Shown here piece by piece: positions 1-5,683 of a DNA stretch of 9,232 bases; the first letter of the stretch is position 1, and the number at the start of each line of letters is the position of its first letter. The notes under the pieces were generated by a model, which was given only the letters and a program-made list of their open reading frames with translations, had not been told where the DNA came from and ran no database searches. Location: NCBI GenBank assembly GCA_900543365.1, contig UQRG01000049.1:1-9232 (forward strand), read 5' to 3'. This stretch comes from an uncultured Eubacterium sp. Lineage in GTDB: Bacteria > Bacillota > Clostridia > Lachnospirales > CAG-274. The position numbers were made by a program, and so were the translations under genes.

Positions 1-189
1 ATTAACTGGACCAAGGGGTAAAAGTTCCATTGCTTTTTGAACTGGGTCGGTGGTAGTTCCTTTAACATCAGATACAATAGCAAGGTTTTGACCAGTAATT
101 GCATTTATGATACTAGATTTGCCTGCATTTCTTTTTCCAAAAATACCGATGTGTATTCTGTCTGAGTTTGGTGTATCGTTTAAGCTCAT
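1..189 (-). CDS. hydF: [FeFe] hydrogenase H-cluster maturation GTPase HydF, N-terminal 63 residues (cut by window edge)
   Basis: HydF is the GTPase and iron-sulfur scaffold on which the two-iron part of the H-cluster is assembled before transfer to apo-hydrogenase in the cytoplasm. Only the first 63 residues are visible. They hold the P-loop GKRNAGKS (residues 18-25), a switch-I threonine run in DVKGTTTDPV (41-50), and the stretch KAMELLPLGPV that follows it in HydF proteins. This combination separates HydF from the related GTPases Era and MnmE. The ATG at 189 is supported by AGGAGG eight bases upstream, which overlaps the hydG stop codon, so hydG and hydF are probably translated from one message. 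The dimerisation and cluster-binding domains, with their cysteines, lie outside the window and cannot be checked. Confidence 0.93.
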   Translation of the reverse strand, partial: MSLNDTPNSDRIHIGIFGKRNAGKSSIINAITGQNLAIVSDVKGTTTDPVQKAMELLPLGPVN

Positions 190-201
190 AAATGCCACCT
201 C

Positions 202-1620
202 CTAAAATCTAAAATCTCTCTTTCCTAAATGAATATTTGCAAGATAGTCTTTAACAATAGCCTTAACCTTTTCTTTTGGTATTGTTTCAACTTCCTTATT
301 TATTAATGTTTCACCAATTTTCTTAGTTTCTTCTGAAGCGTAGTCTTCAAGATATTCTTTTAATGTCATAAGAGCATTAGGTAAACAACAGTTTTGTATT
401 TGACCAGACTTGCAAAGGCTCATAAATCTGTCACCAGTTCTGCCTTCTCTGTAGCAAGCAGTACAGAAGCTAGGAATATAGCCCATACCCATTAACCAGT
501 TTACAACTTCGTCAAGAGTTCTATTGTCATTTACATCAAACTGAGAGCTGTCTTCAGCTTCTTTTTCAGGTTCGTAATAACCACCAACACTTGTTTTTGA
601 GCCACCACTTATTTGTGAAATACCTAAGTGGAGTACCTTTTCTCTAGTCTTTTGACTTTCTCTAGTGGAAACTATCATACCAGTGTAAGGTACAGCAATT
701 CTTATGCAGGCAACAAGTTTAGCAAATATATCATCACTAACTGCATCTGTAAACTCATTAGGGTCAATATCGTCAGCAGGTCTTATTCTAGGAACACTTA
801 TAGTGTGAGGACCTACACCGTGAACAGCCTCTAAGTGTTCTGCGTGCATTAAAAGACCAGCGAATTCGTATCTGTATTTTTCAAGACCAAATAAAACACC
901 TAAGCCAACATCGTCAATACCACCTTCCATAGCTCTATCCATAGCCTCAGTGTGATAAGCATAGTTATGTTTTGGACCAGTAGGGTGAAGTTGTTCGTAG
1001 CTTTCTTTATGGTATGTTTCTTGGAACAGTATATATGTACCAATACCGGCATCTTTTAATTTTTTGTAATTTTCAACTGTTGTAGCTGCAATATTTACAT
1101 TTACTCGTCTTATAGCCCCATTTTTGTGCTTAACACTGTAAATTGTTTTTATGCAGTCAAGTATATATTCAATAGGGTTATTAACTGGGTCTTCACCAGA
1201 TTCAATCGCAAGTCTTTTATGTCCCATATCCTGAAGAGCAATAACCTCTTTTTTTATTTCTTCTTGAGTAAGTTTCTTTCTAGGAATATGTTTATTTTTT
1301 GCGTGATAAGGACAGTATACACAACCATTTACACAGTAGTTAGAAAGATAAAGAGGAGCAAACATAACAATTCTGTTGCCGTAAAAATCCTTTTTTATTT
1401 GTTCAGCAAGAGCATAAATTTCCTTGTTTTTATCCTCATCTTGACAGACTAAAAGAACAGATGCTTCTTTGTGATTTAATCCTTTTCTTTCTTTTGCCTT
1501 TTCAATAATAGAGTCAATAAGTTCAATATTGTTCTTGTTAGCATCAGCATAAGCCAAGGTGTCAAGTATTTCATCGTGAGATATAAATTCCTCAGCTTTA
1601 AGTGATTTTGGATTGTACAT
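202..1620 (-). CDS. hydG: [FeFe] hydrogenase H-cluster radical SAM maturase HydG (tyrosine lyase)
   Basis: HydG cleaves tyrosine to p-cresol and dehydroglycine and converts the latter to CO and cyanide, which it delivers on iron as the precursor of the H-cluster two-iron centre. With the start chosen here it has 472 residues, normal for the family. The radical-SAM cysteines are C96, C100 and C103 (CVNGCVYC, the CX3CX2C spacing). The C-terminal auxiliary-cluster cysteines are C386, C389 and C412 (CX2CX22C), which is diagnostic of HydG rather than ThiH. I chose the ATG at 1620 (MYNPKSL) because AAGGAG lies about ten bases upstream. The frame stays open to an ATG at 1668, but that would add 16 charged residues and has no ribosome binding site. 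The TAG stop is part of the hydF ribosome binding site. It belongs to the operon regulator-hydG-hydF. All key residues are present and I see no damage. Confidence 0.97.
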   Translation of the reverse strand: MYNPKSLKAEEFISHDEILDTLAYADANKNNIELIDSIIEKAKERKGLNHKEASVLLVCQDEDKNKEIYALAEQIKKDFYGNRIVMFAPLYLSNYCVNGCVYCPYHAKNKHIPRKKLTQEEIKKEVIALQDMGHKRLAIESGEDPVNNPIEYILDCIKTIYSVKHKNGAIRRVNVNIAATTVENYKKLKDAGIGTYILFQETYHKESYEQLHPTGPKHNYAYHTEAMDRAMEGGIDDVGLGVLFGLEKYRYEFAGLLMHAEHLEAVHGVGPHTISVPRIRPADDIDPNEFTDAVSDDIFAKLVACIRIAVPYTGMIVSTRESQKTREKVLHLGISQISGGSKTSVGGYYEPEKEAEDSSQFDVNDNRTLDEVVNWLMGMGYIPSFCTACYREGRTGDRFMSLCKSGQIQNCCLPNALMTLKEYLEDYASEETKKIGETLINKEVETIPKEKVKAIVKDYLANIHLGKRDFRF

Positions 1621-1643
1621 TTTTAATTTTCTCCTTTCTTTTG

Positions 1644-1661
1644 GAGTAGGGGATTTCCCCT
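1644..1661 (-). other. Short GC-rich hairpin in the hydG leader
   Basis: In the 55-base gap between the TM1266-like gene and the chosen hydG start, the minus strand carries AGGGG-AAAT-CCCCT (1648-1661). This makes a 5-bp stem with a 4-base loop, unusually GC-rich for this spacer. No U run follows, so it is not an intrinsic terminator. It lies about ten bases upstream of the hydG ribosome binding site. It could mark an RNA processing or stabilising site, or be chance. If translation did start at 1668 it would instead be coding. Confidence 0.25.
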
Positions 1662-1675
1662 TATCCATTAGATAA

Positions 1676-1915
1676 TTAATTATATATTGTTTTGGTACTT
1701 ACTCCGTCAAGCTGACCAAGCTTTCCAGATAAAGTGTTTATAATATCGTTAGGTGCGTCTATAGCCACACTTATTATACTCAAATCTTTTTTCCTATAGG
1801 GAATACCCATTCTGCCAATTATGTAATCACCATAATCGTGTAAAATTAAATTAATTTCATTGGCAGATGAAAAGTTTTTAACAACAATACCTATAAGTGC
1901 AACTCTTGTATCCAT
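1676..1915 (-). CDS. TM1266-family putative iron-only hydrogenase system regulator
   Basis: This 79-residue cytoplasmic protein resembles the TM1266 family, small ACT/NikR-C-like proteins found almost only beside [FeFe]-hydrogenase maturation genes and assumed to regulate them; no biochemical role is established as far as I know. Visible family features are an opening beta strand (RVALIGIVV, residues 3-11), the central YIIGRMGIPYRKK (31-43), a second strand (LSIISVAIDAP) and the ending GKLGQLDGVSTK (64-75). There is no DNA-binding helix-turn-helix, so any regulatory role would need ligand sensing or a partner protein. The start is firm: TAAGGAGGTC ends eight bases before the ATG. It is the first gene of the hyd operon, 55 bases before hydG, with a promoter just upstream. 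Confidence 0.88.
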   Translation of the reverse strand: MDTRVALIGIVVKNFSSANEINLILHDYGDYIIGRMGIPYRKKDLSIISVAIDAPNDIINTLSGKLGQLDGVSTKTIYN

Positions 1916-1948
1916 ATAATTGACCTCCTTATTTTATTGTTTTTTATT

Positions 1949-1977
1949 ATTATACAGCCTAAGACCAAAAAAAACAA
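1949..1977 (-). promoter_or_regulatory. Probable sigma-A promoter of the TM1266-hydG-hydF operon
   Basis: Reading the minus strand, TTGTTT (1977-1972) and a perfect TATAAT (1954-1949) are separated by 17 bases, about 34 bases before the ATG at 1915. The -10 is consensus; the -35 matches at four of six positions. The -35 starts only about eight bases beyond the T-run of the terminator of the upstream spore gene, so the operon appears transcriptionally insulated from it. I see no clear operator around it. Confidence 0.6.
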
Positions 1978-1984
1978 TAGAAAC

Positions 1985-2021
1985 AAAAAAATCTCCAAAG
2001 TTTTAATTTAATTTGGAGATT
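1985..2021 (-). terminator. Rho-independent terminator after the spore protein gene
   Basis: On the minus strand, AATCTCCAAA (2021-2012) pairs perfectly with TTTGGAGATT (1999-1990) across a 12-base AT loop, and is followed by a run of Ts down to 1985. The hairpin starts ten bases after the stop of the 58-residue gene. On the plus strand the arm is not followed by a long T-run, so it should act mainly on minus-strand transcripts. Confidence 0.88.
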
Positions 2022-2030
2022 GTTGTAATA

Positions 2031-2207
2031 TTATTGGTTATTTTCTTTTTCCCTTTTCTTTTTTGCCATTAATCCACCTATTTTACCACTTTCTTTTGCA
2101 GTAAGAGATTTCCAACCATATTCATTGACTTTATCTAATAGTCCTAATTCTTCAGCTATTTCATATTTCATAATATCTTCAGTGGTTAGAGTTTTTTTCT
2201 TTTTCAT
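2031..2207 (-). CDS. Alpha/beta-type small acid-soluble spore protein (SASP), 58 residues
   Basis: Proteins of this family coat spore DNA in the forespore, protect it from UV and heat, and are degraded at germination. The frame encodes 58 residues, lysine-rich at both ends. The recognisable core runs KYEIAEELGLLDKV (14-27), then YGWKSLTAKESGKIGG (30-45). The first part matches the conserved KYEIA-E-G region of alpha/beta SASPs and the second matches their G-x-x-T-x-x-x-x-G-x-x-GG block. It belongs to the short Clostridia variant with a tryptophan in the linker. The EIA(E)E-type sequence is the usual site of the germination protease, but I infer that only by position. The start is supported by GAGGTG five bases before the ATG. 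It is monocistronic, with its own terminator, and divergent from the deacetylase gene. Forespore (sigma-G) expression is expected, but I could not identify a convincing promoter. Confidence 0.85.
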   Translation of the reverse strand: MKKKKTLTTEDIMKYEIAEELGLLDKVNEYGWKSLTAKESGKIGGLMAKKKREKENNQ

Positions 2208-2269
2208 ATTTTCACCTCTAAATAAAATATTCCCCTTACAGTGTTAAAATATTCGTAAGTAGTTATTAC

Positions 2270-2304
2270 TATATCTATTGATTTTTGTCTTTTTTATAGA
2301 TATA
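2270..2304. repeat. 9-bp inverted repeat overlapping the deacetylase promoter
   Basis: TATATCTAT (2270-2278) and its exact reverse complement ATAGATATA (2296-2304) are 17 bases apart. One arm ends on the first base of the proposed -35 box and the other covers most of the -10 box. This placement would suit a repressor operator, but the arms are AT-only except for one C/G each, so chance in an AT-rich spacer is possible. Confidence 0.35.
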
Positions 2305-2306
2305 AT
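2278..2306 (+). promoter_or_regulatory. Probable sigma-A promoter of the polysaccharide deacetylase gene
   Basis: TTGATT (2278-2283) and TATAAT (2301-2306) are separated by 17 bases, 34 bases before the ATG at 2341. The -10 is perfect and the -35 has four of six consensus bases. The ribosome binding site AGGGGTG (2329-2335) follows at five bases from the start codon. Confidence 0.6.
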
Positions 2307-2340
2307 GTAAATATAAATAATATTTGTTAGGGGTGATTAT

Positions 2341-3462
2341 ATGTTAAAAAAGAGTTGTTTTATTGTGTTATTTATATTATTGTTATCTACTTCTGTTTGG
2401 GCAGATACAGCTGAAAGGTATCAAGCTAAAAGTAAAGATTTAGGAAATATTATTTATTTTGATTGCTTTAATGTTGAAAGTGTAAACTATTTTTCTATTA
2501 GAGATATTGCAAAATTACTTAATAATTCAGACTATAGTTTTAATATTGCTTATGATAAGCAAAAAAATTGTGTAACTATAGATAAAAGTAGTGCTTATAT
2601 TTCAACTGGTACAGAGTTTAATAAAACTATTGGTAAAAAGAAAAGTAAAAGAAATGCTGAAACATTTAATATAATGTGTAATGATGTTGAATTTTCTTTA
2701 AAGTCATATAATATTAATAACAGAAACTATATTTCTCTTAGGGATATTTGTCATATTTTAGGATTAAATACACAGTGGAATGCAAATACTAAGTCTATTG
2801 AGCTTTGGTATTATAATAATGTGGGTGAAAAGGTTGACGCTTTGGATATTACTATTCTGCCACCAGTAATTGTTGACAAAAGTAAACCAATGGTTGCACT
2901 TACATTTGATGATGGACCATCTGTTAATACTACAAGAATATTAAATACTCTTGAAAAGTATAATGGTGTTGCTACTTTTTTTGTTACTGGTAATAACGCC
3001 TCAAGGTATAGCGAAATTTTAAGACGAATAGTTAATGAAGAAAGTCAAATAGGTAATCATACTTATGACCATTTAGATTTGACTTCACTTTCAGCTAACA
3101 ACATTCGCTCTCAGGTAAATCGTATTCAAAATATTGTATATAGTGCCACAGGTGTTTATCCAACAGTTTTAAGACCTCCTTATGGTTCTTATAATAGCTT
3201 TGTTAAGTCTAATGTTAATCTTAAAATGTTTAACTGGAATGTAGATACTCTTGATTGGAAAACAAGAAATGCTCAAAGTACCTATAATGAAGTTATGAAT
3301 ACATTAGCTAATGGAAATGTAATTTTAATGCACGATTTATATAGTCAAACAGCTGATGCTGTTGATAAAATTGTACCAGAAATTGTGGCAAAGGGTTATC
3401 AGTTGGTGACTATTGACCAGCTTTGCTATGCTAAAGGTAAGGTTAAGGGACAGATAAAGTAG
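2341..3462 (+). CDS. Secreted polysaccharide deacetylase (NodB domain) with copper-amine-oxidase-N-like repeats
   Basis: This is a metal-dependent carbohydrate esterase family 4 enzyme expected to remove N-acetyl groups from peptidoglycan or another wall polymer outside the membrane. A signal peptide is clear: two lysines, a hydrophobic stretch (7-19) and a probable cut after VWA (21). Residues about 45-80 and 122-158 are two related units, each with NY-[FI]-S-x-RDI, resembling the Cu-amine-oxidase N-terminal domain that Clostridia use as an extracellular module. The NodB domain (about 183-362) has every motif: TFDDGP (188-193; base D190, metal ligand D191), HTYDH (H240, H244 as metal ligands), RPPYG (278-282), DTLDW (302-306) and LMHD (329-332). 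It should therefore be active. It is PgdA/PdaA-like, but the exact substrate cannot be told. It is transcribed alone from its own promoter and ends inside a terminator hairpin. There is no LPXTG or lipobox, so it is either secreted or retained by the N-terminal repeats. Confidence 0.9.
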   Translation: MLKKSCFIVLFILLLSTSVWADTAERYQAKSKDLGNIIYFDCFNVESVNYFSIRDIAKLLNNSDYSFNIAYDKQKNCVTIDKSSAYISTGTEFNKTIGKKKSKRNAETFNIMCNDVEFSLKSYNINNRNYISLRDICHILGLNTQWNANTKSIELWYYNNVGEKVDALDITILPPVIVDKSKPMVALTFDDGPSVNTTRILNTLEKYNGVATFFVTGNNASRYSEILRRIVNEESQIGNHTYDHLDLTSLSANNIRSQVNRIQNIVYSATGVYPTVLRPPYGSYNSFVKSNVNLKMFNWNVDTLDWKTRNAQSTYNEVMNTLANGNVILMHDLYSQTADAVDKIVPEIVAKGYQLVTIDQLCYAKGKVKGQIK

Positions 3463-3487
3463 TGTGGTTTTTGCCACACTACTTTTT
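3456..3487 (+). terminator. Rho-independent terminator overlapping the deacetylase stop codon
   Basis: AAAGTAGTGTGG (3456-3467) pairs with CCACACTACTTT (3474-3485) as a perfect 12-bp stem around a 6-base loop (TTTTTG), with the T-run 3483-3487 at its base. The TAG stop (3460-3462) lies within the left arm, so ribosomes finishing the gene would cover the hairpin. Confidence 0.88.
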
Positions 3488-3523
3488 ACATAAAATTATT
3501 ACAAAAGTATAAAAATTATTGTA

Positions 3524-3550
3524 GAAATTAAATAAGTGCTGTAGTATAAT
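3524..3550 (+). promoter_or_regulatory. Possible promoter region of the pncB-HAD-galE operon
   Basis: A promoter is required here because a strong terminator lies just upstream. A perfect TATAAT is at 3545-3550, but no good -35 sits 17 bases before it. TTGTAG lies 20 bases upstream of it, or 17 bases before an alternative -10, TAGTAT, that starts four bases earlier. A second TATAAT at 3560-3565 is too close to the ribosome binding site to be the likely -10. The region is certain in role but not in exact boxes. Confidence 0.4.
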
Positions 3551-3558
3551 TAAATTAT
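3546..3558. repeat. Short palindrome ATAATT-A-AATTAT upstream of pncB
   Basis: A perfect 6-bp inverted repeat around one base overlaps the -10 candidate and the early leader of the NAD-salvage operon. Its place would suit an operator, but it is made only of A and T and resembles no niacin-regulator site that I can recall with confidence. Confidence 0.2.
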
Positions 3559-3581
3559 GTATAATATGGGGAGGTAGTAAA

Positions 3582-5030
3582 GTGACCCAAAATTTAACAC
3601 TGCTTACTGATTTGTATGAGCTTACAATGATGCAAGCATATTTTAAAAATAAAAATAAAAACGAAATAGTTGTCTTTGATGCTTTTTATAGAAATAATCC
3701 ATTTGGGAGTGGTTATGCTATTTGTTGTGGTATTGAGCAAGTGGTTGATTATATTAAGAATTTGCGTTTTAACAATGATGACTTAGAGTATTTGAGAAGT
3801 CTTAATATTTTTGATGAGGATTTTATTGAGTATTTGGCTAAATTTAAATTTAGTGGTGATATTTATGCTATTCCGGAAGGCTCTGTTATTTTTCCTAAAG
3901 AACCAATTGTTAAAATTATTGCACCTATTATAGAGGCACAGCTTATTGAAACTGCTCTTTTAAATATTATCAATCATCAAAGCCTTATTGCTACTAAGGC
4001 ATCAAGGGTGTGTTATGCAGCTCAAGGTGATGGTGTAATGGAATTTGGTTTAAGACGAGCTCAAGGACCTGATGCAGGTACTTATGGTGCAAGGGCTGCT
4101 GTTATTGGTGGTTGTGTTGCAACAAGTAATGTACTTGCAGGAAAGCTATTTAATATTCCTGTTAAGGGTACACACGCCCATAGTTGGATAATGAGTTTTG
4201 AAGATGAATATACTGCTTTTAAGGAATATGCTAAACTTTATCCAAATGGGTGTATACTTCTTGTTGATACCTATGATACTTTAAAATCTGGAGTACCTAA
4301 TGCTATTAAGGTATTTAATGAAATGAGAAATAGTGGCATTGAACTTAAAAACTATGGCATAAGACTTGATAGTGGTGACTTGGCTTATTTATCTAAAAAG
4401 GCTAGAAAAATGCTTGATGATGCAGGATTTAAAACTGCTGTAATTTCAGCATCGAATGACCTTGATGAAAACTTAATTGAAAGTCTTAAACTTCAACAGG
4501 GAGCAGAAATTACATCTTGGGGTGTTGGGACGCACCTTATTACAGCTAAAGATTGTCCATCTTTAGGTGGTGTATATAAATTAGCTGCTATTATGCAAAA
4601 CGGTAAATTTATACCGAAAATTAAGCTATCTGAAAATACTGAAAAGGTAACTAATCCAGGAAATAAGAAAATAATAAGAGTTTATGAAAAACAGCATAAC
4701 AAAATAAAGGCGGATATTATTTGTTTAGCTGATGAGATTTTTGATGAAAATGAAAATTTGACTATTTTTGACCCAAAAGAACCTTGGAAAAAAACAGTTA
4801 TGGAAGCTGGTACTTACACCTTGCGTGAACTTATGATTCCTCTTTTTAAAAATGGTCAATGTGTTTACAAAAGTAAGTCTGTTATGGAAATAAGGGATTA
4901 TTGTGCTTCTGAACTTGGTACTTTGTGGAATGAAGTCAGACGACTTGTAAATCCTCATAATGTTTATGTTGACTTATCTAAAAAACTTTATGACACTAAA
5001 TTAAATATTTTAAAGGAAATGGAAAAATAA
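3582..5030 (+). CDS. pncB: Nicotinate phosphoribosyltransferase
   Basis: The enzyme joins nicotinate to phosphoribosyl pyrophosphate, with ATP hydrolysis, to give nicotinate mononucleotide: the entry step of NAD salvage from nicotinic acid, in the cytoplasm. The 482-residue length fits the longer Firmicute form. Family motifs appear in order: LLTDLYELTMMQAYF (7-21), FDAFYRNNPFGSGYA (32-46), EFGLRRAQGPDAG (154-166), KGTHAHSW (195-202), which holds the histidine region phosphorylated in this family, the phosphate-binding RLDSGDL (241-247), and WGVGTHLI (303-310). The start is GTG at 3582, chosen because GGGGAGG (3568-3574) lies seven bases upstream. It is the first gene of a three-gene unit: its TAA touches the ATG of the HAD phosphatase gene with no gap. 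All motifs look intact. Confidence 0.96.
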   Translation: MTQNLTLLTDLYELTMMQAYFKNKNKNEIVVFDAFYRNNPFGSGYAICCGIEQVVDYIKNLRFNNDDLEYLRSLNIFDEDFIEYLAKFKFSGDIYAIPEGSVIFPKEPIVKIIAPIIEAQLIETALLNIINHQSLIATKASRVCYAAQGDGVMEFGLRRAQGPDAGTYGARAAVIGGCVATSNVLAGKLFNIPVKGTHAHSWIMSFEDEYTAFKEYAKLYPNGCILLVDTYDTLKSGVPNAIKVFNEMRNSGIELKNYGIRLDSGDLAYLSKKARKMLDDAGFKTAVISASNDLDENLIESLKLQQGAEITSWGVGTHLITAKDCPSLGGVYKLAAIMQNGKFIPKIKLSENTEKVTNPGNKKIIRVYEKQHNKIKADIICLADEIFDENENLTIFDPKEPWKKTVMEAGTYTLRELMIPLFKNGQCVYKSKSVMEIRDYCASELGTLWNEVRRLVNPHNVYVDLSKKLYDTKLNILKEMEK

Positions 5031-5681
5031 ATGGAATATATATTGTTTGACTTAGATGGAACAGTGACAGATTCTCAACTTGGTATTAAAAATTCTGTTG
5101 CCTATGCTCTTAATTATTTTGGCATAAATGTGGATAATATGGAGGACCTAAATAAATATATAGGACCTCCCCTAAGACAGTCTTTTATTAATTTTGCTGG
5201 TTTAAGTGAAGAAAATTCACACATTGGTATGACAAAATATAGAGAATATTATGGACCTAAGGGTATATTTGAAAATGAACTTTATTCTGGCATAGTTGAT
5301 TTATTTGAAAAGTTAAAAATTAATAATAAAAAAATAGTTTTAGCTACATCAAAGCCGTGGATATATGCTGAAATAATACTTGAGCATTTTAATATTAAAA
5401 AGTATTTTGATTTTGTGGCAGGAAGTGAGCTTAATGGTGTAAGAACTAATAAGGCTGATGTAATTAAATATGCTATTGATAAATTTAATATTGATATTGA
5501 TAATGCTGTTATGATAGGTGATAGAGAACACGATATTTTAGGAGCTAAATATAATGGAGTTAAAACTATAGGTGTTTTGTATGGTTTTGGCTCAAAGGAA
5601 GAACTTGAAAATGCTGGAGTTGATTACATAGCTGAAAATACTAAAGATATATATAATATTATAAATAATATGGAGGTATAG
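5031..5681 (+). CDS. HAD-superfamily phosphatase, phosphoglycolate-phosphatase-like
   Basis: A cytoplasmic phosphomonoesterase of 216 residues, the normal size for HAD enzymes with a small helical C1 cap. Motif I is FDLDGT (6-11; nucleophile D7, acid D9), motif II is LATSKP (104-109), the motif III lysine is probably K141 (RTNKADV), and motif IV is IGDREHD (162-168; D164 and D168 bind magnesium). The cap lies between about 14 and 90. It is closest in look to the Gph/PpaX-like group, but these enzymes are poorly predictable by sequence, so the substrate is unknown. The start codon directly follows the pncB stop and galE starts two bases after its own stop, so the three genes are surely co-transcribed. 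Position next to pncB would allow a role in nucleotide or phosphosugar turnover, which is inference only. Confidence 0.88.
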   Translation: MEYILFDLDGTVTDSQLGIKNSVAYALNYFGINVDNMEDLNKYIGPPLRQSFINFAGLSEENSHIGMTKYREYYGPKGIFENELYSGIVDLFEKLKINNKKIVLATSKPWIYAEIILEHFNIKKYFDFVAGSELNGVRTNKADVIKYAIDKFNIDIDNAVMIGDREHDILGAKYNGVKTIGVLYGFGSKEELENAGVDYIAENTKDIYNIINNMEV

Positions 5682-5683
5682 TA

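Noticed and set aside
628..1452. Open frames on the plus strand opposite hydG (628-834 and 1126-1452)
   Set aside because: They are antisense to a fully conserved gene, lack ribosome binding sites and show no recognisable domain.
2225..2254. Possible sigma-G promoter for the spore protein gene: GAATA and AATATTT 18 bases apart on the minus strand
   Set aside because: The -10 has two mismatches to CATNNTA, and the transcript would begin at the ribosome binding site, so I do not call it.
2208..2340. Divergent spacer examined for a riboswitch or small RNA
   Set aside because: Apart from the deacetylase promoter and its inverted repeat, I see no extended stem-loop or aptamer pattern.
3488..3540. 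Near-repeat AAAATTATTAC and AAAATTATTGT in the spacer before pncB
   Set aside because: AT-only similarity with mismatches; expected by chance in such a spacer.
4725..5531. Minus-strand frames opposite pncB and the HAD gene (4725-4958, 5349-5531)
   Set aside because: Short, low-complexity antisense frames within intact genes, without start signals.
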